Source: an uncultured Bacteroidia bacterium (GTDB lineage: Bacteria; Bacteroidota; Bacteroidia; Bacteroidales; Prolixibacteraceae). Taken from it: a stretch of 64,000 bases of DNA. Numbering within the stretch: position 1 is the stretch's first letter; each line of letters opens with the position of its first letter. The notes below the pieces were generated by a model, which was given only the letters and a program-made list of their open reading frames with translations, did not search any database and was not told where the DNA came from. The translations under genes and the position numbers were made by a program. Below, in pieces: positions 26,629 to 34,558 of this stretch. Location of the stretch: assembly GCA_903923905.1 (NCBI GenBank), contig CAIXZH010000014.1, forward strand, positions 1-64,000, in the 5' to 3' direction.

Positions 26629-28620
26629 ATGGAATATTTCAATAACACATTATGCGTTCAGGCCGGGTGGCTAGTCAATGAAACGGGTATTCTATCAACG
26701 ACGAACTATGATGCTCTAGTGCAGCGCAAACAGATCAACGTTCTTCGCCGTGGTTGCCTGAACACTCCTGCCCTGGTTGCTTACGACAGTATTCCGGAGC
26801 GCTTCCGTAAACTGATTGCTGAAAAATACGGCGATCCCCGAAAAGCCATCACCATTAATCTTCTCCAGGATAAAATCGAAGCCGACCCAAAGGCAAATGA
26901 ATACTTCTCAGAATACATGTTACCCAACAAACATCACCTTCCCGCCAAAGTTCAGATCGAATATTATACCAACGCCATACTCCTCAATGCTTGCCAGCGG
27001 ATGATCTCCGACCGGAAAGCTTTCCGCAGATCAAGGGGAGGAAATGCGCCCCGCATGTGGGATGAACTTGCCAGGCTAATTGAAGATCTTACTTCCGCGA
27101 CTTACCCTCATACACTACCCACGCATCCGCGCAGGTTGGAAGATCGTTACAAGCGCTACCAGGCAGAAGGATACCAAAGCCTCATTCACAAAAACTTCTG
27201 CAACAAGTCAGCCGCCAAAGTGAATGATGACATCAAAGAGAGCATGTTGACTGAGCTTATCGGGGATCCGCGCAACCTAGACAATGAACAGATCAGATCT
27301 TTATACAATATAATAGCCACGAAGATGGACTGGAAGCAGATTACCGCTTCTGCCGTTGGCGTTTGGCGCGATAAGCTGGATATTGTTACGCATCCAGGGC
27401 GCAGAGGCGGCACTGACTTTATGAATAATAAAGCGATGCAGGTGAAGCGTTCTAAGCCAACCTCCCCACTATTCTACTGGACCATGGACGGCTGGGACGC
27501 TGAGTTGCTTTTCCAGAAAAACGAAAATGGTAGGACTACGTATCACAACCGGCTCACCGTCGTGGTGGTCCTTGATCCTTGCGTGAATTATCCTGTAGGC
27601 TTTGCCATCGGTACCCACGAAACGCCGGAGCTCATAAAGGCAGCACTCCGCAATGCAGTAAATCATACCGCAGAATTATTCGGACAACGTTACCGGACCC
27701 ACCAGTTACAGAGTGACCATTATGCCATCAAGGCGTTGACCCCTCTTTATGAAGGAATGGCGGAGAAAGTAACCCCCGCACGTGTTAAGAACGCCAAAAC
27801 AAAGGTTGTTGAACCTTACTTTCATCGCATCAATAAGAAGTACTGCCAGTTAATGCCCAACTGGTCTGGCTTTGGAATTACCTCCAAGAAAGAGAGCCAG
27901 CCGAATGTTGACTTCCTAAATAAGTACCGGCATAATTTCCCGACCCAGGAAGAATGCACAGATCAGATTGCCCGCATCATTGAATTGGAGCGCCAGGAAA
28001 AACTGAACAGGTATATGGAGCTCTGGGCAAACACTTCCGACGAGCATAAACTGCCATTATCCTGGTCGCAATACCTTCTACATTTTGGCGCTGAAACCGG
28101 ATACCTCAATATGCTACAGGGAAACGGTTTACTCATGACCATCGAAGGGATTAAACACGATTACGACTGCTACGACCCACGTTTCCGGGATTATGCCTCC
28201 ACCCGCTGGGCAGTTAAGTACGATCCCACAGATACCCGCAAAGTATTAGCGATTAATGAGGACGGAACCCTGCGTTTCGAATTGGAGGAAAAGTATATCC
28301 AACCCATGGCTTTACAAGACCGAAAGCCAGGCGACTATAAGCAGCTAGAGCGGGTGCGCGACTTTAACAACGTGCTGGTTGAGTCAATCACCGAGAAGCG
28401 CAAAGCAACAGCCACCGCCATTGGCGAACTATTCGAGAACAATATGGCCCTTAATGACACCTTAACCAAATTGATTCTGGTTGACAGCAAGGGGCAACAT
28501 AAGAATGAGCGTAACGCTAACCGTTTGGGAGAGGCTGCTGTCACCACCAGAAAGAAAATTGCCTCTCACCGATTTGAAGACCAGGAAGATGAGGAAATCG
28601 ATTTATATGGAATGCTTTAA
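26629..28620 (+). CDS. MuA-like DDE transposase
   Basis: Phage transposase/integrase of 663 aa, the MuA size. It has an N-terminal winged-helix DNA-binding region (about 1-80, with a Mu-type VLRRGCLNTPALVAYDSIP segment) and a further DNA-binding region (about 110-230). The RNase-H-like catalytic core has D287 (in FYWTMDGWD), D363 (LQSDHYAIK) and E422 (SKKESQPN); the 59-residue step from D363 to E422 resembles MuA. A C-terminal domain (about 490-663) is expected to contact the MuB-like ATPase. It mediates integration and replicative transposition of the element. Confidence 0.93.
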   Translation: MEYFNNTLCVQAGWLVNETGILSTTNYDALVQRKQINVLRRGCLNTPALVAYDSIPERFRKLIAEKYGDPRKAITINLLQDKIEADPKANEYFSEYMLPNKHHLPAKVQIEYYTNAILLNACQRMISDRKAFRRSRGGNAPRMWDELARLIEDLTSATYPHTLPTHPRRLEDRYKRYQAEGYQSLIHKNFCNKSAAKVNDDIKESMLTELIGDPRNLDNEQIRSLYNIIATKMDWKQITASAVGVWRDKLDIVTHPGRRGGTDFMNNKAMQVKRSKPTSPLFYWTMDGWDAELLFQKNENGRTTYHNRLTVVVVLDPCVNYPVGFAIGTHETPELIKAALRNAVNHTAELFGQRYRTHQLQSDHYAIKALTPLYEGMAEKVTPARVKNAKTKVVEPYFHRINKKYCQLMPNWSGFGITSKKESQPNVDFLNKYRHNFPTQEECTDQIARIIELERQEKLNRYMELWANTSDEHKLPLSWSQYLLHFGAETGYLNMLQGNGLLMTIEGIKHDYDCYDPRFRDYASTRWAVKYDPTDTRKVLAINEDGTLRFELEEKYIQPMALQDRKPGDYKQLERVRDFNNVLVESITEKRKATATAIGELFENNMALNDTLTKLILVDSKGQHKNERNANRLGEAAVTTRKKIASHRFEDQEDEEIDLYGML

Positions 28621-28639
28621 AAACTAAAAATTGAACAAA

Positions 28640-29485
28640 ATGGAAAGCACAAAGAAAGATCAGATCGTTGAAAAGCTGAAAGAGTACATTACCCGATTTG
28701 AAAGCCAGAACAAAGCCGCCAATTCTCTTAAGGGAGTCAGCTCGGCCACTATCTCACAGATGGTAAATCAGAACTGGGATCTCATTAAAGATGAGATGTG
28801 GCGCAACGTTGCAGCGCAAATCGGATACGCCGAAAGTGAATGGGTTACCGTTGAAACTCGCGATTTTAAGATCCTGACAACCCTTTTACAGGATGCTCAG
28901 CTTAACAGTAATGTTTATGCGATCACGGGAGCTGCAGGAACGGGAAAAAGTTTTGCAATACGCCAGTTTGCCGCCGATAACCGCCGGGTTCACCTTCTGA
29001 AATGTGCTGAATATTGGAATAAGAAGATGTTTATGCAGGAACTCTTATCCGCAATGGGCCGCGATTATGCCGGTTACACTATTGGAGAGATGATGCATGA
29101 GATTGTATCCGAGCTTAAGCGTCAACAGAATCCGCTAATTATACTTGACGAAGCCGATAAACTGACGGACCAGGTCCTTTATTTCTTCATTACCCTCTAC
29201 AATCAGCTTGAGGATCAGGCCGGAATAATCCTTTGCGCTACGAACTATCTGGAAAAAAGAATCAAACGGGGTGTAAAGCTCAATAAAAAGGGGTATAACG
29301 AGATATACAGTCGAATCGGGCGCAAGTGCATTGAGCTAAAAGGACTTTCGGCCACAGATATCTCAGCAGTTTGCCAGGCCAACGGAATTACCGACCGCAC
29401 AAACCTACAGAACATCATTGGCGACTGTGAGGGAGACCTGAGAAGAGTTAAAAGGAAGATCCACGCGCTAAAGAATATCGCGTAA
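28640..29485 (+). CDS. MuB-like transposition ATPase
   Basis: AAA+ ATPase, 281 aa from the ATG at 28640 (a TTG nine bases upstream is also in frame). An N-terminal helix-turn-helix (SLKGVSSATISQMVNQNW) resembles the MuB N-terminal domain. Walker A is GAAGTGKS, Walker B is LIILDEADKL, and sensor 1 is LCATNYLEKR. In Mu the partner protein selects target DNA, activates the transposase and gives target immunity. It directly follows the transposase gene. The C-terminal lysine/arginine-rich end fits non-specific DNA binding. Confidence 0.9.
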   Translation: MESTKKDQIVEKLKEYITRFESQNKAANSLKGVSSATISQMVNQNWDLIKDEMWRNVAAQIGYAESEWVTVETRDFKILTTLLQDAQLNSNVYAITGAAGTGKSFAIRQFAADNRRVHLLKCAEYWNKKMFMQELLSAMGRDYAGYTIGEMMHEIVSELKRQQNPLIILDEADKLTDQVLYFFITLYNQLEDQAGIILCATNYLEKRIKRGVKLNKKGYNEIYSRIGRKCIELKGLSATDISAVCQANGITDRTNLQNIIGDCEGDLRRVKRKIHALKNIA

Positions 29486-29494
29486 ATGGGAATG

Positions 29495-29522
29495 ATATAG
29501 ACGCATAGCTATGCGTCTATAT
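29495..29522. repeat. 28-bp perfect palindrome after the MuB-like gene
   Basis: A perfect palindrome centred at 29508/29509 (arms contain ATAGACGCATAGC). It lies 9 nt after the MuB-like stop and 22 nt before the next ATG. No T run follows, so it is not a standard terminator. It may be a protein-binding site or an mRNA hairpin. Confidence 0.75.
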
Positions 29523-29544
29523 ACCAACCCAAACCGTTCTATGA

Positions 29545-30174
29545 ATGACTGAAAAAACGATAAACCGAGCCAGAACCTATACTGACCTCATGCGTCAGAA
29601 GGTTAATGAACTCGATTTTGAAGGCGACTGGCTGAAGAGTTTTGGAAAGCCTGAGATCACCGGAACATGGTTGATCTGGGGCAATCCCGGAAACGGAAAA
29701 ACCCGCTTTGCCCTCCAGCTTTGCAGATACTTCGCCTCATTTGTCAGAGTGGCTTATAATTCGCTCGAGGAAGGAGATAGTAAGAGCATTCGCCAGGCAA
29801 TAATAGAGGTGGGGATGAACGACGTAAAAAACAACTTCATGCTACTCGACTCGGAACCAATTGAGGAGCTAAAAGTGAGATTACGACGTCGCAAAAGTCC
29901 CGAGGTGATCTTTATCGACAGCTGGCAATATACGGGGTTAAACTATGCTGAGTATAAAAAGCTAAGGGCAGAGTTCAAACATAAGCTCTTTATCCTGATA
30001 AGCCATGCAGAGGGAAAGAATCCTGAAGGACGCACAGCCAAATCAATACGATACGACAGTTTCGTTAAAGTTTGGGTAGAAGGATATAAGGCGTTTCCCG
30101 CGAGCAGATACGGAGGCAATGAGACCTATACGATCTGGGATAAGGGAGCACAAGAATTTTGGGGGAATACATAG
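29545..30174 (+). CDS. Second P-loop ATPase (RecA-like)
   Basis: A 209-aa ATPase. Walker A is WGNPGNGKTRFA and Walker B is EVIFIDSWQ, with a RecA/KaiC-like order (YNSLEEGDS after strand 2, ILISHAEGKNPEG after Walker B). No C-terminal DNA-binding domain is obvious. It follows the MuB-like gene in the early operon. Mu lacks a direct equivalent. It may aid replication or transposition in place of host factors. Fold is clear; role is inferred. Confidence 0.8.
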   Translation: MTEKTINRARTYTDLMRQKVNELDFEGDWLKSFGKPEITGTWLIWGNPGNGKTRFALQLCRYFASFVRVAYNSLEEGDSKSIRQAIIEVGMNDVKNNFMLLDSEPIEELKVRLRRRKSPEVIFIDSWQYTGLNYAEYKKLRAEFKHKLFILISHAEGKNPEGRTAKSIRYDSFVKVWVEGYKAFPASRYGGNETYTIWDKGAQEFWGNT

Positions 30175-30265
30175 AACTAATGGAATATTAATTGGGATCC
30201 AGGAATGTGAACCCGGTACCGGAGCAGCTTTAAGATAATATTCTATTATAGTTCGAATTAGGTAA
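30175..30265. other. Short gap with CCGGTACCGG palindrome
   Basis: A 91-bp gap between early genes. It holds a 10-bp palindrome at 30213-30222 and an AT-rich dyad near 30235-30250. A weak internal control site is possible; no gene seen. Confidence 0.35.
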
Positions 30266-30733
30266 ATGAAAATTAACAGGGGTAATATGAAAACAACAAC
30301 AGACCGTCAGCAGGGTTCACTGTTGAAAAAGTTTCACACGTTAAGCACAAAGGCTGGTTTAACGAATGATGAAAAGCATTTGATGGTTGCCTCATTTGGC
30401 CATGAAAGCAGCCGCGAAATGAGTATTCAGGAGCTATTAAGAGCCTGTGATCTGCTTGATGAAAAGCTTAATCCGCAGTTGGCTGAAATTGACTTATGGC
30501 GCAAACGCGTAATGGCCTCCATAGGCGGATGGCTTAGGGTAATGAGTGTTGAGAGCAATGCAAATAAAGTTAAAGCCATTGCCTGCAGGGCATCGGCCTA
30601 TGACAACTTCAACGATATTCCCAGGGAGCGCTTGATTAACCTGTATTATGCCTTTTTGAAAAAGCAAAAGGATTTTAAGCGGGTGAATACGATCGTTAAG
30701 GCGCAAATTGACGAATTAATCTATCAGAACTAA
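30266..30733 (+). CDS. GemA/gp16-like early protein (DUF1018 type)
   Basis: A 155-aa protein (148 if it starts at 30287, where AGGGG precedes the ATG). The pattern of an N-terminal helical region (LLKKFHTLSTKAGLTNDEK), MSIQELLRACDLLDE, a central basic/Trp segment and a C-terminal LYYAFLKKQKDFKRV resembles Mu gp16/GemA relatives, which sit in the same part of the early operon. The match is by layout, not by a decisive motif. GemA affects host gene expression and gyrase in Mu. Confidence 0.5.
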   Translation: MKINRGNMKTTTDRQQGSLLKKFHTLSTKAGLTNDEKHLMVASFGHESSREMSIQELLRACDLLDEKLNPQLAEIDLWRKRVMASIGGWLRVMSVESNANKVKAIACRASAYDNFNDIPRERLINLYYAFLKKQKDFKRVNTIVKAQIDELIYQN

Positions 30734-30945
30734 TGGAAACAAAATCAACCAAGTCACTAATTTATGTTTGTCCCACATGTGGTGGTGACGGTATAAAAAT
30801 TTATGAAACAATGCCTCCAAGGCATGGGTCAGACTATGGCTCTTTTACGAGTGATATCTGCCCTACTTGTAAAGGTGAGCGCCTAATTGAAATTATAGAA
30901 ACCACTTCAATAAATATAAAACCTTATAAATCAAAAAAAATCTAA
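30733..30945 (+). CDS. Small DnaJ-type zinc-finger protein
   Basis: A 70-aa protein with two CxxCxG-like knuckles (CPTCGGDG and CPTCKGER) that can form a treble-clef/DnaJ-type zinc site. It starts on the last base of the previous stop. Similar small zinc proteins are common in phage early regions. Its partner and function are unknown. Confidence 0.7.
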   Translation: METKSTKSLIYVCPTCGGDGIKIYETMPPRHGSDYGSFTSDICPTCKGERLIEIIETTSINIKPYKSKKI

Positions 30946-30946
30946 A

Positions 30947-31144
30947 ATGGACCAACAATCACACCTCAAAGTAATGGAGCAGGGATTTATTATCCTTCGG
31001 AGCGATGATCAGCCTTCTCCTCGCATTAAGTACATCGCAAAAGGTCAGCACAACTGGGCCACGCTCGAGAGATTTGAAACAAAGGCGGCCCGCGATAGAA
31101 AGCTTAAGGATCTACTCCAATTGTCTCACTATTTATTTGACTAA
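30947..31144 (+). CDS. Hypothetical small early protein (65 aa)
   Basis: A 65-aa frame 1 nt after the zinc-finger gene stop and 2 nt before the next. Aromatic and charged residues alternate in a pattern suggesting a beta hairpin then a helix (GFIILRSDDQPSPRIKYIA, then ERFETKAARDRKLKDLL). No family recognised. Tight spacing supports coding. Confidence 0.65.
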   Translation: MDQQSHLKVMEQGFIILRSDDQPSPRIKYIAKGQHNWATLERFETKAARDRKLKDLLQLSHYLFD

Positions 31145-31146
31145 TC

Positions 31147-31416
31147 ATGAGTGATAACAACCTTTATCAACCACAGGGATCGCGCGATCGTTTTGTCGCT
31201 GCAATCATGGTAGACATTCGAAAAGAGATGTCAACCCGAATATTGGAACTACAGAAAGAGCAAACGCGATTAACGATCGCTCTAAGCGAAAAGTTCAATA
31301 CCGACGATTACCGAAAACTCAACATCGTGAATCAGCATATACAGGTTGCCTGTTCGAGGCGCAGGGGAGATTGGGTTCGTGGTGATTATCCCTCATATGC
31401 TACAATTGCAAAGTAA
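31147..31416 (+). CDS. Hypothetical early protein (89 aa)
   Basis: An 89-aa protein. The N-terminal half is helical and charged (DIRKEMSTRILELQKEQTRL), perhaps a short coiled coil, and the C-terminal half is basic (ACSRRRGDWVRGDYP). No known family. It lies in a compact early operon. Confidence 0.65.
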   Translation: MSDNNLYQPQGSRDRFVAAIMVDIRKEMSTRILELQKEQTRLTIALSEKFNTDDYRKLNIVNQHIQVACSRRRGDWVRGDYPSYATIAK

Positions 31417-31456
31417 TTATAAATAAGTGATTAATCAACAGTTAAACAGTTTTAAA

Positions 31457-32128
31457 ATGGCAAATTTAGAATCTAACGAAATTACGGTAAGGTATGAGGA
31501 TCTTTCGATCGAACAAATGGCGGAAATCTTTGAGCAAAAAAAGAGGGAGCAAAAGGAGCTCAAGATGAATAAGCGTGCGGCCTATGAGGGAATCCGCGCT
31601 GACCTGGTCTTTAAAATCGAAAATGCGGTGCGCAGGGTAGCTGATGACGTACAGCAGCTGTTCAATTTTGTATGCGAAGAAACAGAGGCCTTCAGGGCCA
31701 TTATGGGGGAGTATGGGCAACTCAGAAGGGAAAACCAAATGAGTTATCAACTCGAAGAGGGGAACTTCCGGATTGAGGTTAAAACCAACAAGGTTAAAAA
31801 GTTTGACGAGCGTGCCGATCTTGCTGCAACCCGTTTGATTGAATTTTTGACCCTCTGGATTTCGGAGAGCGACAAGGGGCAGAGTGATCCCATGTATCAG
31901 CTTGCCATGACACTCCTTGAGCGGAATAAATACGGTGACCTGGACTATAAGTCGATCAGCAAGCTTTATGAACTCGAGGAAGATTTCAACAGCGAGGAAT
32001 ATTCGGCCATCATGGTCCTTTTCCGCGAGTCGAATGTAGTGGAGGGCACAGCTACAAACTTTTACTTCTGGGAGCGCAATAATATGGGCGTATGGAAAAA
32101 AGTTGAACCATCATTTAACCGGCTATAA
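31457..32128 (+). CDS. DUF3164 family phage protein
   Basis: A 223-aa protein, starting at MANLESNE (31457); a GTG 30 nt upstream is less likely. The sequence fits the Mu-type early DUF3164 family: a helical N-terminal part (ADLVFKIENAVRRVADDVQQ), a beta element LEEGNFRIEVKTNKVKKFDER, then DLDYKSISKLYELEEDF and an NFYFWERN-like end. Members occur in Mu-like phages between the transposition genes and the late region, with unknown function. It overlaps the next start by one base. Confidence 0.78.
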   Translation: MANLESNEITVRYEDLSIEQMAEIFEQKKREQKELKMNKRAAYEGIRADLVFKIENAVRRVADDVQQLFNFVCEETEAFRAIMGEYGQLRRENQMSYQLEEGNFRIEVKTNKVKKFDERADLAATRLIEFLTLWISESDKGQSDPMYQLAMTLLERNKYGDLDYKSISKLYELEEDFNSEEYSAIMVLFRESNVVEGTATNFYFWERNNMGVWKKVEPSFNRL

Positions 32129-32301
32129 TGAATGCCAAGGAATTCAGGGAGGCTGTAGCAACGATGCGCAGCCTCCAGAAAGAGTACTTTAAGAATCGGG
32201 ACCACCTTATCCTGCAACGGGCTAAGGCGATGGAGAAGGCAGTCGATGATTACATCAAAGAGGGGGAAAAAGAGTTAAACGAGCAAAAATCACTTTTCTA
32301 A
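32128..32301 (+). CDS. Hypothetical small helical protein (57 aa)
   Basis: A 57-aa frame whose ATG shares a base with the DUF3164 stop and whose stop shares a base with the next ATG. It is rich in lysine, glutamate and arginine, entirely helical in appearance (FREAVATMRSLQKEYFKNRD). Too short to assign; the coupled junctions are the evidence. Confidence 0.6.
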   Translation: MNAKEFREAVATMRSLQKEYFKNRDHLILQRAKAMEKAVDDYIKEGEKELNEQKSLF

Positions 32302-32477
32302 TGGATGAAAAAATTTACTACGATATTTTAGAGCTTCAAAAGCTCCCGCTCAGCGACATCTATAATATTGCGCTTTGGTTTAAGGTTGATACCTTGAATA
32401 AAAAGAAGCAACAAATCATTTACGAAATACTTGATGCTCAGCAGCAACTTAAACCTAACGGTGATGGCAAGCAATAA
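32301..32477 (+). CDS. Rho_N-like small protein (58 aa)
   Basis: A 58-aa protein whose central part (LELQKLPLSDIYNIALWF, then VDTLNKKKQQIIYEILDAQ) has the order of a Rho N-terminal helix-extended-loop-helix domain: leucine-rich helix, hydrophobic turn, K-K-Q-x-x-I-Y-x-I-L. The same 47-residue module begins Rho and occurs alone in some mobile-element proteins. It overlaps the DUF4406 gene start and is coupled to the 57-aa gene. Confidence 0.6.
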   Translation: MDEKIYYDILELQKLPLSDIYNIALWFKVDTLNKKKQQIIYEILDAQQQLKPNGDGKQ

Positions 32478-32769
32478 GCGGGTCTACATCATTGCGAAAG
32501 TAACAGGGCTGTCTCAGCTTGAGGTATCGATGAAATACCAAAATGCCAAAGTTTTAGTACAAAGTTTTGGTTATGAGCCGATATCTCCGGTCGATTACAT
32601 CCCGGTTAATACCGATTGGCACTCCGCAATGCGGATCTGCATCCCGTTGCTTCTTAATTGCGATGCCTATATCGTTGTTGATGCCTTGCACACTACCCCT
32701 GGCGGATTGATCGAAGATACCATTGCCGGTTGGGTGGGATTACCCAGAATTTATCTATCTAAATTATAA
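32464..32769 (+). CDS. DUF4406 family protein (nucleoside 2-deoxyribosyltransferase-like)
   Basis: A 101-aa protein from MASNKRVYIIAKVTG. Features of the DUF4406 fold: N-terminal YIIAKVTGLS strand-loop, a helix with FGYEPISPVDYIPVN, then WHSAMRICIPLLLNCDAYIVVDA and PGGLIEDTIAGWVGLP. The fold is related to nucleoside 2-deoxyribosyltransferases; a nucleotide-modifying role is possible but unproven. It is common in Bacteroidota phages. The N-terminus overlaps the Rho_N-like gene by 14 nt. Confidence 0.8.
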   Translation: MASNKRVYIIAKVTGLSQLEVSMKYQNAKVLVQSFGYEPISPVDYIPVNTDWHSAMRICIPLLLNCDAYIVVDALHTTPGGLIEDTIAGWVGLPRIYLSKL

Positions 32770-32773
32770 TCTT

Positions 32774-32974
32774 ATGAACCACGTTGACAACCCGACTCAC
32801 TTTATTGCCCTCGGCATAATTATCCTGATATCGTTTATAATGGCCTTCCTTTTTGCGGGAATAGTACTTTTTGAAACGGTCAATGAAGAAGGTGAAATTC
32901 CGGAGTTTGAAGCCGGAGAAATTGACCTAAACCCTTATCCGGAGGAGGACGAAGTAATATTCCCAAAATACTGA
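32774..32974 (+). CDS. Small membrane protein (66 aa)
   Basis: A 66-aa protein with one strong transmembrane helix (residues 10-31, FIALGIIILISFIMAFLFAG) and a very acidic C-terminal tail of about 35 residues (EEGEIPEFEAGEIDLN). Family unknown. The start is placed at 32774, just after the DUF4406 stop. Confidence 0.6.
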   Translation: MNHVDNPTHFIALGIIILISFIMAFLFAGIVLFETVNEEGEIPEFEAGEIDLNPYPEEDEVIFPKY

Positions 32975-32977
32975 TGC

Positions 32978-33256
32978 ATGGAAAGACGCTTTTTAGGCTA
33001 CCGAATCGCAAGCACTAATGCTATTAGTCGTGAACAACGTAATGAACTTTTGATCGCACGATACTACTATATGAGTGAGTTAAAGAGGCTTCGTTTTGAT
33101 GATGTGATATTTAGGCTATCCTCCACTTTTTTTATTTCGGACATTTATGTGATGAGGCTATTAAGCGCCTTGTCGGAGCAGTTTGATTTAATGAAGGCGG
33201 AACGTCCAACGCGCGAAAGCTTACGTGCAAAATGGCCAGAATGGGATTGGAATTAA
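32978..33256 (+). CDS. Hypothetical protein (92 aa)
   Basis: A 92-aa protein, 3 nt after the previous stop. It begins with a basic segment (MERRFLGYRIAS), followed by two helical regions (YYYMSELKRLRFDDVIFRLS and MRLLSALSEQFDLMK). Ends WPEWDWN. It could be a small DNA-interacting protein; no family recognised. Confidence 0.6.
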   Translation: MERRFLGYRIASTNAISREQRNELLIARYYYMSELKRLRFDDVIFRLSSTFFISDIYVMRLLSALSEQFDLMKAERPTRESLRAKWPEWDWN

Positions 33257-33285
33257 AACGTATGATACAAAAAAAAATAATCAAA

Positions 33286-33591
33286 ATGAAAAAATTCAAA
33301 ACATTTCGTGAGATTATCCAGGATCCCCAGTGTTCGAAATTTATCGTTGCTGAAATACAAAGCTATTGGGAGCAGCAAAATGAGGTTCTGGCACAATTGC
33401 CGGCAGGATCAAAGCTCAAGATGACTGCCTATTTTACCCTTGATCGTAAAGGGAAAATGAATCCTGAGGATTTGTTGAAGGAGCTGGAGCTAATAGATCA
33501 GAAAAAAAGTGACCTGTCCTCACTTGAGCGGCGACTGGTCAAGCAGATAGTTTGGAATGCCATGGCTGAAACAATTAAATTTTACAAATAA
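33286..33591 (+). CDS. Hypothetical protein (101 aa)
   Basis: A 101-aa protein from MKKFKTFREIIQ; the longer reading from 33232 would overlap the previous gene. Mixed alpha/beta appearance with a basic beta strand (LKMTAYFTLDRKGKMN) and a terminal helix. No family recognised. Same operon. Confidence 0.6.
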   Translation: MKKFKTFREIIQDPQCSKFIVAEIQSYWEQQNEVLAQLPAGSKLKMTAYFTLDRKGKMNPEDLLKELELIDQKKSDLSSLERRLVKQIVWNAMAETIKFYK

Positions 33592-33614
33592 CTTTTACAC
33601 TTAAAATCGGAGGT

Positions 33615-34007
33615 ATGAAATTTAACATTTACAATTCAGAGAACAGTAAGAATGCCTTTACGGGAAAATCAATGATTCGGATCTCACGTAAGGCCGGATT
33701 ATTCACCTTTAGTAAAACAGCCGGAGAGCGGATTGGGCTGAAGGAAGGCGACCGCGTAATAATTGTTCAGGATGCAGACAGCCCTGACAATTTCTATGTA
33801 CACAAAACAGCCAATCCCTCTGGTTTCAGTTTGCGGTTTAAGACAGCTAATTATGGGGCATCGTTCAATTGTGCCAAGCTGGCCGCGGTAATCCTTGACT
33901 CTACCCCTTATAAATCGGTAAGTTATATCCTTGGCAATGCCCAGGATATTGATGGCATGGCCTATCACTTGATCCAAACTTCGAAACCATTGGCCGAGAT
34001 GCTGTGA
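33615..34007 (+). CDS. Hypothetical protein with AbrB-like segment
   Basis: A 130-aa protein. Residues 22-55 read ISRKAGLFTFSKTAGERIGL followed by KEGDRVIIVQD, a swapped-hairpin-like pattern seen in SpoVT/AbrB DNA-binding proteins; the match is weak. The rest is unassigned. Its stop shares a base with the next ATG (TGATG). Confidence 0.55.
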   Translation: MKFNIYNSENSKNAFTGKSMIRISRKAGLFTFSKTAGERIGLKEGDRVIIVQDADSPDNFYVHKTANPSGFSLRFKTANYGASFNCAKLAAVILDSTPYKSVSYILGNAQDIDGMAYHLIQTSKPLAEML

Positions 34008-34231
34008 TGAAACAACAAGCATCTCGCACCAGGCGACTTGATCTAATCAATAGTATGAAGCATGGAGAGCAAAAGCGGATTGCCGCAATCTGTGGATGCT
34101 CAAGAAGCTATGTTTCCAGCGTGCTGAACGGATACCGAAATCAATCGAATGAGCTCGGCACGAATATTATACGGCTTGCGGAACGAGCAGCTGCAGACGC
34201 TTATTTTTTAAAACGCAAACAACGCTTTTGA
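34007..34231 (+). CDS. Small helix-turn-helix protein
   Basis: A 74-aa DNA-binding protein. A clear helix-turn-helix lies at about residues 17-42 (GEQKRIAAICGCSRSYVSSV, followed by LNGYRNQ), with a basic ending (FLKRKQRF). It is one of the last genes of the early operon, where Mu places its activator of middle/late transcription; this makes it my best candidate for a late-gene activator, by position only. Confidence 0.7.
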   Translation: MKQQASRTRRLDLINSMKHGEQKRIAAICGCSRSYVSSVLNGYRNQSNELGTNIIRLAERAAADAYFLKRKQRF

Positions 34232-34234
34232 ACA

Positions 34235-34513
34235 ATGATCGGTAGGAAATTAAGCCCAATACTTGAGGGAATAGAGGCCACGCTTTGGGAATTTGAGATA
34301 GAGCGTGGCCTTTTGCCAGAATTTACTGAATCGGGGTTTAGGTCTGCAACAAAGATTTTCATGACTACTCTAATGGAGAAGATGTGGGAGCTCCAATGCC
34401 TTGAGCATATTGCGATGCCCGAACGCGCGGCAATGGCGCAAAAGGCTGGCGAAGACTTGCGCAAATTGGTTAAAACTTACACCAATATCGACACGTTTGA
34501 TTTTTATAAATAA
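34235..34513 (+). CDS. Hypothetical protein (92 aa)
   Basis: A 92-aa protein 3 nt after the helix-turn-helix gene. Mostly helical (MEKMWELQCLEHIAMPERA, then KAGEDLRKLVKTY). No known family. Likely cotranscribed with its upstream neighbour. Confidence 0.6.
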   Translation: MIGRKLSPILEGIEATLWEFEIERGLLPEFTESGFRSATKIFMTTLMEKMWELQCLEHIAMPERAAMAQKAGEDLRKLVKTYTNIDTFDFYK

Positions 34514-34558
34514 GTACCTTTACAGCACTAATTTAAAAACCGTTTAAAAATCTTTAAA

